The notes under the pieces are model-generated. The model worked only from the letters and a program-made list of their open reading frames with translations. It ran no database searches and had not been told where the DNA came from. Shown piece by piece: positions 1 through 12,430 of a DNA stretch of 64,000 nt. Each line of letters opens with the position of its first letter. The stretch's first letter is position 1. The stretch is from contig CM067507.1 of assembly GCA_034509495.1 (NCBI GenBank), positions 24,104,686 through 24,168,685 of the forward strand. The letters are read 5' to 3'. Position numbers and translations under genes: made by a program. The stretch is from Acestrorhynchus altus. Lineage: Eukaryota > Chordata > Actinopteri > Characiformes > Acestrorhynchidae.

Positions 1-893
1 GAACATGACTGTCCTAATTCCTCTCAACAGCTAGTTTAAGCATAAACGGGTCTTACCTTTCACGAGTTCCTTACAGAAATAATAGTCTATTGCATCAATA
101 ATACTGTTGGGGCAGTAATAAATTATTCAAAATAATGCAAAATGATAGAAATTTATGTAAACAACACATTCCCTCTATTTACACATTGTTCTGAAAATGC
201 AATGTGTAATTTTTGAATTAATTAATCAATTTATGTCCTGTATAGGAGCAGAATAGTTTAAAAGTGTGCTTTGGAGACAAGGCCATAATAGCAAAATACT
301 GATATTTAAAACTTTAAATATTAGATTAGTTATTTGGAAATTATGGTAGTGAAATAAATAATACATATCAATTTTTTTGGTACAAAAAAGTATTTCTAAC
401 ATGAATTTATATCCAGGGAAAATAGAAATTCCCCTAATTGAAGAATCACCCATAAACACTGGCCTGTTTGGAGACATTCAAGAATTTAAGATACGTGACA
501 AACAATTCTGAAACCAACAAGTTGGGACCAGCAAATCAGTCCTCATTAGCTCTACAGGCTTTTTGCCTGCATGATGCTTTAACTTGAAACAGGGCACTCA
601 AACCTAGTCTGTAGTCCCATCAGCATTCAAGAATAGCAACAGTATAAAGCAAGTTCAAGGCAATTAATGACAGCCTGATTACTTCAAATTAAGGGAAGAC
701 CGTAGAAAACAAGCTTCAAAGGACAGGATCACTCAGCTCGCAGAGCCAAACACTCTGGATACAGGCTGATTATGATAGGTAATTGGTTTGTTCAGAGGAA
801 ATGAATACGATTGGGTTTTAACAGGAATTTAATGGCCTGGCAGTGTACTCCAGAGGCTTGGCAGGTGCTGCTCTTCACACAGGTGTTCATACG
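1..893. other. Left flank beyond the candidate plppr5 end
   Basis: AT-rich, complex sequence. I see no recognisable exon, RNA gene or named repeat here. The short open frames on either strand have no coding character. Confidence 0.5.
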
Positions 894-899
894 TTTATT
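894..899 (-). terminator. Possible polyadenylation signal overlapping the stop codon
   Basis: The plus strand reads TTTATT, giving AATAAA on the gene strand and spanning the last codon and stop of the candidate terminal exon. I see no other AATAAA on this strand in the remaining 890 bases of the window. Confidence 0.3.
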
Positions 900-1023
900 G
901 CCTTGTGTTCTGCAGGTGGCGGAAGCTGCTGCTTTTGCCTGCGATCCAGTCAAAGAACCCCAGGATGCGCGCTTTCAGAGAGCGGGGTGCCATGTTTTCC
1001 TCTTCCTCTCTCAGCTCGGCCAT
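895..1023 (-). CDS. plppr5: Candidate plppr5 terminal exon with an unfamiliar 42-residue tail
   Basis: A minus-strand block begins directly after AACTTCAG (1024-1031) and reads open for 42 codons to TAA at 895-897. It starts MAELREEEENMAPRSLK and continues with GFFDWIAGKSSSFRHLQ. It is in phase with the exon 5 donor across a 195-bp intron. Codon choice is GC-rich at third positions, unlike the flanking AT-rich DNA, which suggests real coding sequence. The remembered mammalian last exon (ending TAFAEVT) is not seen in 1-1200, so it either lies left of the window or has been replaced. The stop codon lies inside an AATAAA (894-899, minus strand). It could also be an exon of another small gene or an independent ORF starting at its own ATG. 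Confidence 0.5.
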   Translation of the reverse strand: MAELREEEENMAPRSLKARILGFFDWIAGKSSSFRHLQNTRQ

Positions 1024-4000
1024 CTGAAGTTTGGCCGTATGCGCACACACACACATTCACAAACATGTCAATCACACACTTGACACTTGACCCGTTCGAG
1101 GCTTTCATGTTGCATCAACAAACACACAGTATGAGTCAGACATTTCATGCTAAACACACTAAACACAGTCTGAAAGTGTGGTTGCTGCTTGTGATCTAAA
1201 TATGCCTGTATACTCTACCTGTGAAGCGATGTATTTCTCCAGGGGGCTCTCAACCCTAGGCATGCTCATCATGGGCGCACTGATCATGCTCTCCTGCTGG
1301 GGGTCTTCACTCAACAGCAGCTTGCCTTTGAAGTTATGGACCACGCACACAACCTGAAACACAGCAGAAAACAGCGTATGTGGCATGCTTTCCTAAGTGT
1401 CTACTCTAGAGAAGGAAATAGTAGCAAGTCATGCATTATACAATTTACAGCTGTGGAATACAGGTGCGACACCTTGAATACAGGTGTGACTGAAGGCCGA
1501 GGTCTCGACAGAAAACACTGCAACAGTAAAACTTTGACCGAACTGTGTTTCAGACACTACAAAAGAGGAGATATAAAAAGAGGCTGATGCAACTCCATGC
1601 ACAGTGTTTGGAGAGGAGGGGGGGATCTCAGGCTATATCACTCTAAAAATAAGACTGAAATGAGGGTCATTTTTCAAGCTGCCTTGTCAAATCCTCTCAT
1701 TCCAGTGGCCTCATACAGAGAGACGCCAAGCTCATTGAATTCTGTTTCAGTGCACACAATGCTTTACATAAGCCTAACTTATCCATCTTGGCTTATCCAG
1801 CTCGCAAACGCTGCCACAAAATATTACAGTGGAAATACGTGGCATATTTTTTATCAGTTTATTTGGGTTTGTTTACCTCAGTTGTACTTATTTAACTCCA
1901 TTCACAGTGTACATAGGCACAGTCCTTTCACAAAAGAACTAAGATTCTAGGATTGAATTAATTTCTCTCTATATTCATTGTGACATAATTTGAAAACATG
2001 GTGTTATTAGAAGCCATTTTAAACATAGATATGGTATAAAGCAGGGTCCTCTTCCATTTCCACCTCATTGTCCACTGGTATATAACTAGAAAACATAATA
2101 TGGCCAACAAGAAAACAAAACGTTTTTGCTTTTATTTCTCTGATAATGAAAATGTGAGAACTGTGAGACCTGAACTGATTTTCATCAGAAACATCTGTCC
2201 CAATTGTTCCTCATAAAAACAAGCAGGAAACATGTGTTGCCAACATCTGATGACACGTCTACTTACAAAACATGGACTTTAATTCTGTCTAAAAGCTGTC
2301 TCTATATACAAGCCCCCATGTCAACAATATGACTACTTATACATTTGAGGATGATTGTGTTGCTTTTTCTGAGGAACAGGGTCACCATTCTTTCTTGCAT
2401 CATGTGTCTGCATTGCCTCAAACTGATGATGTTTAATTGCATAACTTCTGCAATGTTACTATTTGTGCATTTCTATTAATGCAACATTATGCTTATAGTG
2501 TTGGACTACTGCCTTCCCCTGTCGATGGGCCTGCAGACTTCACAGCCCACTAGTGGTCTCCAGTCCACAGGTTGAGAAACCCTGGTTTAAAGTCAGCACT
2601 TTTTCCAAACAAGCCTTGCTATTTTGTTGCACCTTACCTGCATTGTGTTGGATCATATGTTTCTTTCTTGTTGGAACACTGTCACATTTGCCCTAAAACC
2701 TTTAGAAAATAAGGTTCTTCTGTAATGTTAATGCCTGCCAACTCGAAGAACCATATGGGTGTGGTTTAATGTTCTTCAGATAGAGAAGACCTTGTGAAAT
2801 TGGCTCTTTACAAAACCTTTAAAAATGGTTCAATACTGACTTATAGTTTAAAAATGTAGCAAGGGATGTATCTGTGTCTTCTTCTTCATGCTTTTTCAAT
2901 CTCATATGTGTTGTGTAAATGATCTGAATTAATATATTCTGAAAATGTTCTACGTTTTAAACGTTTTAAAATATTTGCAATTTTTAGACATTTGTCTAGA
3001 TATTTCTTGCTACACATAAGAAAGAGTTATACATTTTGTGATCTGTGTGTAAGTAATTCAATAGTATTTATTAAGTACAATGTACTGTTATAATGTACTC
3101 CATGTACCTGTTCATTGTAAGGTAATGTCAGGTGCACTTAGACAAAAATATTGGGACACTTGACTGGTTCTATTGATCCTACTTTTGTTGGAGCAACTGT
3201 CTCTACTGTCCAGGAAAGACATGACTAGACTGTAGAGTATTGTGAGAATCTGATTGCATTCAGCAACAAGAGTGTTAGTGAGGTCAGAATGTTGGATGAT
3301 CAGCACCTCACCTCATCCCCAAAATTCCCCAGCCCCAACAATCCAGAGAACACAGTTCACTGCACCACAGCTCAATAGGTGCAACACAAAGTAGCTGAAT
3401 GGGTTCATTAGAAAATGTGTCCACAAACACTGGACATGCATTGTATACCTAGATGAGGATCTAGTAGAACACACAGTAGACAGCACTACACAACAGAATG
3501 TGACAAGTGTATTTTCTGTACCTCTGGCGAGGCAGAGCAAACAGGGCTGGGTGCTAGGGCAGCTGTCGTTCTGAAAGATATACTTTTCCCTAATGTGTAT
3601 AATGCATGTGCTTACCTAACGCCAAGGTAGAGACCAACTGTAAGGCCACAAAAAGTTCAAATTAATCAGTTTAAAATGAAGTTCTGTTTGAGAAAGATTT
3701 AAAAGCAGAGGTTTTTCTTGTAAAAACATGCCCTGTATAAAAGCAAAAAATAAGAAATGTCAATACCGCTAATAACCGTTAATGTCAACATCCATTGCCT
3801 CTCTTGGTCTTGGGTTCAAGGCCCTACATGGAAACACACTGTGTCTCCACATGGAGTTCCTCCAGGGACTCAGAGTTCCTCCCTACTCTAAATTGCCCTG
3901 GTGTGTGAATGAGTGGTAGTGTGAGTGAATATATGTCTGTATGCCCAAATATGGACTGGCACTCTGTCCTAGGTGAACCCTCCCCCCAGTGCTCGCTGTA

Positions 4001-7000
4001 GTCCTCCAGGTGGAAGGTCATTTGCAGTAGAGAGGACCCTGTGCACGGTTGGCTGCCACTTCTCACTGGAGTGTGTTGATTGGGTGCTGAGTGTGATTGT
4101 GAAGCGTCCTTGGGTATCTAGAAAGGCGCTATTGTAACTAAGTGTGACTTAAATCAAGAAATCAACATTTCTAGCACTATCCCAACCCAAAATCTCTATG
4201 CTGCTCTGATTTTGGTTACCACATCTTTGGAGAGAAGGTATCTCAATTAGACAATAGCAGCTTAAGGGAGGAGCACATGGCTATGCAATATATGAGGCAA
4301 AAACTGTAGAAGCGAGCATGGGCGTACGACATGAAATGTTTTAATATTCTTCCATTCATTAGCGAACAGACTGCTGCCCTGCAGGGCTAAGTAGAATTCA
4401 TGAATATGTGAGGCCCTTGTTCCTCTGCATTAGTTCACTGTAGCACCCTCACTTATCTCTCCCAACATAACACTTTCCCTTTACCCAGCACTCCCTTCCA
4501 TCCTGAGCCATTAAAGATGCCTAATGCCATGCTTATTGCAAGCAATACATTATCGGACTTGCGTGCATGAGGTGTTGATAATTAATACCATAAAATGCAT
4601 TCTTTACAAAGTACAAAGGAAGTGGGTCACATTTATGGCTGATAGAGTTCCAAGCTCTATCCATATATCATCTGTGCTGATTCATTTTTCATACACAACA
4701 TGCATTACTACACTAAAATAGTCCAATGATTACCACAATAGCTTCTCATCATCTGAAGCTGGAACAGAACATAACTCTTCATCAAGATAAATGCTTAGCT
4801 CTTGTGGAATTGAAGTGTACAATGCAAGCATTTAAGCTATTTTTGGTGCATTTGTATGCTAATAGGACGTCATGATTATACATAAAAGTTGTGGAAAAGA
4901 AAGTGAAAATCTACCCAAACAAAGAAAAAAAATCAGCTTTGTGAGTGGCTGTTATAATAAGATTTGCCAGACTTACTTGCCATATGGTCATATTCTCTGT
5001 TCCCCTTAAATCTGAACACATCAAATTTAATCTCTGTTTTTTTTCTAAGTTAATGACTGCCCACTGGCCTGGACTAACACTGATGAAGGCTGACCTCAAG
5101 CTCCCCTGCCATGCCTTTAGTAGGTGACCTAGGGCTCCACTGCTACTGTTATTATTATGACCACCATCAAACCATCATTATGTAGAGTTGTGATAGTGTT
5201 TACCAGAGGTGGATGGGTCCTCGTTGTGAGCCTGGTTTCTCCCTGGTTCCTCTGAAGGACCGTTTCTGTTTTGAGTTGTTGATCGATTTCTTGTTTATGA
5301 TTTTTTTTCACCTGCTTTGTGGTTACATCAGTGTGTGTTATACTAAAAATCTTACATAAATAATTAAGATTTTAATGTGTCTCTGATGTCTTGCTCAAAC
5401 TTTGAATCTCCAAAATAGGAAAAAATATAATTTAAAGAGAATAGTGATGTAATGTCTTTTTTTTTGTTACAGGTGAATTTGGAGCATTTCTGTTGGTCCA
5501 TTCATCTAAACATTTTGGCATAACGCAAAGAACAGATTTACATTATGTCAAAAAGAGAAAAATGGCAAAAAATTAAGATACATAAGATACAAGGTTTTTG
5601 CATATCAATGATGAGAAAGTTGTAAGAGCAGCAACAATCATTCTCTTATTTTCTGAATGCACTTCAGCTTTCACATCAAACCCACTAAGATACTGCTGAA
5701 AGAAAATCACACCCAGGCCTCTAACAAATTAATTGCTGAAATCAATCAAATATTAATTGTGGGTTTCTGTGCTCGGCAGGTCATTAAAACAAGTATCAGG
5801 GCTGTTCTTGGTTCGTTCAATATTTTTCAACTCACTTTGGGATGAGATGTATTCGGAAGGGAATTGTGTAATTTCGTATATTCTGTTTGTTAGTAAAATC
5901 ATGAGCAGTGAGAAATCATTTCGCAAGGCACAATGAAAGGAATATGAGAAAGATTTATATAATCTGACACCCAAATGATACCCGCTCGAAACTCCAGTTC
6001 CCTGAAGGCTACACAGTAAATTGATGGCTGCCAGGGTGACTAAGCAGCTCCTCCTTACTGACACAGTGTATCTCCACTCTCTAGTTCTCTTGGCTCTCAG
6101 ACTCTTTCACAGCCTGTTCTCTACATCTCTGTATTCAAGTCTCTTATCATCCAACAGGCCTTATCAAGTGAAGTCAATCAAAAGGGAAAAGGATACCATT
6201 TTTGCATATGTGCAGCCACAAATGTAAAAAAAAATAAAAAGTACATACATGCAGTATACAGTACTTGCTTTTCCACTGCACTTACCTAAAGAATTTAACA
6301 TCTGAAGTCAACCCTCACCTTCCCCAGTTTCAAATGGCCTCTTCTGTCAAACCTCTCTACTGTCTAAATGTGAGAAATGTGCCTGACAAGGGTAGTTCAT
6401 ACAATCCAGGTGCTGTTAATAGCTCATCCTGAAGCTCACAATGCCAGCCTTCCGACTTTAGTCAGAGTTTGTAATTTTATATTAACGTCAGATATCTTAC
6501 TCACAGCTCATTAAAAGAGCAAGACAAATGCTGTTAGACATGGAGATTTTAAATGTTTCATCAATACCATGTGTGCTTCTATGCACTTTAGTGAATTACA
6601 AGTCACCGGAGTCAATTCAGTGACCACAGGAGCAGGAAAATGATAATAATCACACAATAATTACCAAAGATAATTAACATAAGGGCAATCAGCTACATAA
6701 TCAATAAGAAAGTAATAAACTCATCAACCAATCAAATGAATTGTGTTATTGTGCAATAGATATGGCAGGGCCTGTAGACACCCAGCCAGCCTCAGCTGTG
6801 GAATGTACTCTAAGGAAAGGTGAATACACCAAAATTAAGCAGAATAAAAGAAACGCTGGTCTGTGGGTGGGACTGAGACAAAATTTCTATGATGTGGGAG
6901 AGAGCGGGACAAATGCTGCTGATTTTTGGTGGCAGTGATACAAATTGTAGGATGAGGAGATGCAGGATTTTAAGAATCAGTCCCATACAGACCCCTACTA

Positions 7001-10000
7001 TACATCTTTGTGGTGCTTTTGTATAGAAATGGAACCCTTTCATCTGGTACCAATAATAGCATTGACTGTTAAAAATTTGACACTCTCCATCTTTACAATC
7101 AACTGCCTACTCTGGATTTAGACATTATGGTATAATAACTGATGTTAAACTCAAGTATTTTATTAAGTGTTTATGTTATTTAATTTATTCAATTTTGACC
7201 AGGTTTATCGGTGTCTCCCCCTGCTGGATGTTTGCAGCCATAAGCAACTTCCTATATCAACCTCTTCAAGTTATAATAATCAAATGAAGACACTACAGAC
7301 TAAGAGGTACTTATTTTTGTTTTGAGGAATAATTCTTTTTTTAAAAATTATAGGAATACATGCTAAAGTGTGTACTGACTAGTATGACCAGTAAAGCACT
7401 AAGTCACATATGACATCTTTGGTTATAACTTCACAGGTGATAAAATAATTTCACATGTGATATGGTCAAAAACCACAAGTCACAAAAACATTTATTTAAT
7501 GTATGAAAATGTGTGTGATCAGACATTTTCATTGAACTTACACACAGTCATGTTTTTTCAGTTTTCTACAAGGGAAATGACTTAAGAACTATACTGCCTT
7601 TCTTCAAAATAGAGAATACAAAACATCTTCTATTGCAATATATCTTCAGAGGGAAGACAAAAGCTGTGTGCATTTGCACATCTGTGTCAGCAATGGGTGC
7701 AACTTAAAGTAGCTGAATGCACATACAAATGAACAATCTATACTATACTATTGTTATTTATTGACAGAAAGATTGTCTGTTGGAAATGCTCTCTTTAATT
7801 TGAAATAGATCATGTAATTGCACGATTACATCACAGTATCATAATAAAAAGACTAATAACATTCCAAATAAAATTGTCGGTACAACAGAAGAGCAGGTGA
7901 TGCTCTTACCACTTGAAAATAATGAAATCCAATATAAAATAGAAATTAGTAACAGAATGTGAATGGTATATATGAATTGAGTTAGATTATATACACAATT
8001 TCAATTGTTTATAAATGTGATTGCTTATATAACTATGCAATTATTCATCCAATTATATAATAACAAAGATACACAGGCTTCATAGAGTTAACTTTCAGTG
8101 CACTATAAACCAGAGCCTCTACAGACAAGACCTCAGCATCTGCTTAGAGAACGCCTCCATTCCATCTTACAATTCAGTTATAAAAGGTGACGAGAAGGAC
8201 ACCATGCCCACAGAGAGTGTCACTGCTGTGCCCTGCATCCCCGTGCCTCCGTGCAAAGAGTGACACACAGGCGATAGAGATATGCAGTCAAGGCTGTTAC
8301 TGTATTTATCTCCTCTGCCACAATGCTATTTGCACTAAAGCTCTGTGAGTTCTGAGAGAGATTTTACTGGCTGCTTTCTGCACAATAACACATCCAGAGC
8401 TGGCTGGTGGAATGAGGAGGTAAAACCATCTCCCTCTGCATGCTAGCTCTAAACAGCACAACTGGCTTTAAGGGGAAGCTGGGATGTTCGTCATGAGAGA
8501 AAAAGGCTCATAGGCACGAAGGGCGAGTGCTTGGCTATGTGAGCAGTCAGGCAATTGTTCTCTGCTTCTCATTTACTGCTGTGCAGGGGCTGCTCCAGAA
8601 GCATAAACAATGGGTTTGTAAACTTTTTTGACTCCCTCATGTATGATAATTCAAGGATCTCCACATATTTATTTAATGAAGACAATCAAACTGTTCGAAT
8701 GGTAAGATTCATTAGGCAAGTAAGTTATATCATTAATTATGTATCTCTGCTAGGGTGTGGCTTTCAGTAGGCTGCTATGCTACTGACTGTGCAGAAAACA
8801 GATCAGGATGCTTTGTAATAATCTAGTCTAGCTTCATTCAGAACACCAAGTCGTTACTGTCACTGTTCTCACTAAGACCACACACAGCTTTACTTGATTT
8901 ACTGAGTGTTGCATAGACATTCAATGTAATATGCAAACATATCTTAGCAATATATTAATGATACAACATGATGAAAACCTTAACAAAGTGTTAACTTATA
9001 ACACCAAACACAGTATATATTACTGTATATATAAACAGTAAACAGTCTTCCTGCTGCTGCCTGTAGCGGCAAAGGTTCTACAATATAATTTGCACAAGTC
9101 ATGCCTCTGGAAACCAAACCACTTCCACAAAAACAACCCATACTTTAAAGTAAACTCCAGTGGTTCAATTTATCATGCATAGCTGGCTCAGTGTTACAAA
9201 TACTGTTATTTTTATTTCAAAAATATAAATATTTACAAGATATTTCTAAACACTAATCTATATCATGATTATTTTGTCTCATATCAAAGTATACACTGGA
9301 CCTCCTGACTGTATGTCCCCACTTTGAGAACCACGGCCCTAAACCCCTGTGTAAGAAAAGTCAGCTGTATAAACTACTAGTACTAATACTATCAAAGACC
9401 AGCTTAGACCATCTGAAACCACTGACCAGCACAAGCTCTTGAGCTGGACTGAACTTGTTCTAAAAAATGTAAACAAACACAAAAATTGTGACTATGTTGC
9501 CATGGCTACACAACAGTACATTGCTGTGCAGACTGAAGCACTCACACAGCCTTGACCGGTCTGTATTTGAGATTTGTTAAATTTGCAAGGAGATTGGGAT
9601 CCATCATTTTAAGAGCATAGCTGTGCACAGGTCTGAGGTTTAAATATGCATCATTTTTCTCAATTATTATAAGGAAAGTCTTAGAAAGACTGTGTTGTTC
9701 TATTGCTTAAGAACAACAGTACTATGCAGCACAGAACTCAGCTGCCTACACTGTTAAGAAATAGAGTTTGTAAAGGGTTCTTTAGTAAACACATGGTTTT
9801 CTGTGGAACCATGGTAACTGAAAGAACCATTTCTTTCTTTAAAGTGTTATTTGCCTGGTTAAAGGGTTCTTTATACTGGTGGAAATAACCCTTATCAGTT
9901 TTATATAGAAACCTACTATCCATTCACAAAAGGGCACAAACACAGGCACTATGTCTCGCAGCAGTGCTAAATTACTGTTCGAGTGTCTCAGAAGAATGTA

Positions 10001-10827
10001 CAGTTTGCTTACTGACAATAAAGGCATGTGAGGTCAGCTCACAGCATGGTGGCATACCTGAATTTACCCTTGCTGTGTAATTTGCTTATAACTCCTTGTA
10101 GTCAGCTGGGTGATTGACACTTTCATAACGCCTGCCGACTTACGCTAGTCAAAAGGCAATCACAGTGTACAGCCCCCTGGCTGTGACCCTTACACAAAGA
10201 GCGTAAAATAACCACTGCACAGCTAAAAGTTCCTTACCAGGAAAGTGGCGATGGCTACTCCAATGATAAAGCCGGCGATTACATCCGACCAGTGGTTGCG
10301 GTACTCTGCCACCCTGTTGATGCCTGTGAGGAAGGCCAGACACATCAGTCCCAGGGACATTACCGGCTTTGCCAGCCTAGTTCCTTTGGCTTTCACAGTG
10401 CATGTGATGTACATCTGAAATGAGAAGAAAAGAAAAGGGTTCTTTGTTCGTGTCACCTAAATCAGACAAAAACTTGTCTCCTCTGTAGTGGAAAAATAAT
10501 TACTGTGTGCTATGTTAACCTGGATTACTACAGCTTTAGTGTTCCTGAGGGAAGAACGCTGCTGTATCAGCAGCAGGGAGCAAAGCAACAAGACGGCCGT
10601 GAGCCAAACTACAAGCACACTGGGGCTGCTCATGCTTTGCTGTCACTGCTGACAATATGCATCAGAAAGGCACTAATCCAGCTGTGCCTCTAAAATGTCA
10701 GGCAGTATCTGTGGAATCATAGGAGGGCGTTGGGAGGTAAGCATCCCAAATGAAATAGGTCACATGGTATAAATGGGTAGGTCAGAGTTGTGAAATGCAT
10801 TATGTTCAATAAAGAATTTGGAGAATA

Positions 10828-10904
<77 letters not shown>

Positions 10905-12383
10905 AAAGAGCTGTGCAAACGTTTTAGCCACCTCATAAAATCATATTTAAAACGCTATTAAATCAGCAGTAAGAAATCACAGTAGTTAAAAAACAAATGT
11001 CAGTTAGACCCACAAGGAATTCAACGATTGCAATGCACAACTGCAATGGTGTTGTGCCAGACTGCCATGGAATCATTTAGGATGGCTATGGATTATCCGT
11101 GAGCGGAGGCAGGGTGGTCAGCACATATCAATATGTTGTCATACATCCCACATCTATATGGCCTGGTGTCGTAGTGTGGGGTGAAATTTTCATTACAGGC
11201 ACTTTGACAGACCAACATTATGTTAATGAGGTTCTGCTACCTGTGGCCCTAGCTTTTCTGAACATACACTCTGGTGCGCTGTTCCAACAGAACACTCTTC
11301 AGCATACTGTTGCTGTCAAGAGCTTGCCTTGAATACCCAGACACGAATCCATGACCAGTCATGTCACCAGACCCATCCCCAATTGGACCCCCAATGCTTC
11401 TGGATGTGCTAACTCCACTTCTACCACAAAATCGGCTTGAATTGAGTGAGAATGCTCAAGCCACATGGGATGGATTATCACAGAACATCGTTAGGAACCT
11501 TAACAACTCATTGCATTACAGGCAACACCGTACTGAGAGACACTACTTCTGTATGTAAATATTGACACTTTCTTTTGAATACAACTACTGATGCAATTAT
11601 TTATTTAATGATGAGTTTACATTCATATAAAAAGTTTGTAAAACCAGTTCCTGCTGCAGACAAATGCCCACAGCTGTCATGTGCCCTTTAATGAGGAGTG
11701 GTTTCTGCTTGGCCACTGATGGAATGCTGCAGAAAAGGAAGGTTTGGAAGGTTCTCATCTCTTCATAGAGCAACGTTGAAGCTCTGACAAGAGTGACCAC
11801 TGGTTCCATGGTCACCTCCATGGTCAATTCTGACTAAGGCCCTCCTACCACAATCAATCTTGCTCTAGAGTCTTGGGGGTCCCAACTTCTTCCATTTACA
11901 GATGTGCAAAGGGCTTATTGGGACCTTCAATGCAGCAGTTTTATCTGTATCCATCCCCAGGTCTGTGTCTCGATATAATCCAGTCTACAGACAATTCCTT
12001 AGATTCCATGGTTTGCTTTGTGCTCTGAGATGCACTACTACTATTGGACCTTATATAAACAGGTGTGTTTTTCCAAATCATGTCCAATGAACTGAATTTA
12101 CCACAGGTGTCCAAGCGAGATGTAGAAACATCTGAAGGAAGATCAGTAGAAACAAGATGCGCATGAGCTCAATTTTGAGTGTCGTGGGAAAGGCTGTGAA
12201 ATTTTATGTACATGTTTTTGTGTTTTATTTTTAATAAATGTGCAACTTTCAAACAAACTTTTCTCACTTTGTCATCATGGGGTACTCTGTGTAGAGGTTT
12301 GATGGAAAAATGAATCCAATCATAGCTGTAACATAAAATATGCAAAAAGTGAAGTACTGTAAATACTTTCTGAATGCACTGTA

Positions 12384-12430
<47 letters not shown>

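Larger units (their letters stand above)
1354..10237 (-). other. plppr5: plppr5 intron 4
   Basis: An 8.9-kb AT-rich intron. It holds a nonautonomous DNA transposon copy (about 3135-3450) and a fragment of the same family (about 7655-7735). It also has dispersed-repeat sequence at 3800-4150, 5025-5140 and 5205-5300, and AAGGGTTCTTT-type repeats near 2690-2830 and 9745-9910. No exon-like sequence was recognised. The stretch at 8060-8560 is complex, unique-looking DNA. Confidence 0.8.

Noticed and set aside
811..1199. Two plus-strand open frames of 90 and 118 codons
   Set aside because: They lie opposite the candidate terminal exon and share its GC-rich composition. They show no known protein content.
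10717..10899. Minus-strand Cys-Val repeat frame
   Set aside because: Translation of the (CA)n microsatellite; the same applies to the His-Thr frames over the (TG)n tracts at 20.3 and 39.0 kb.
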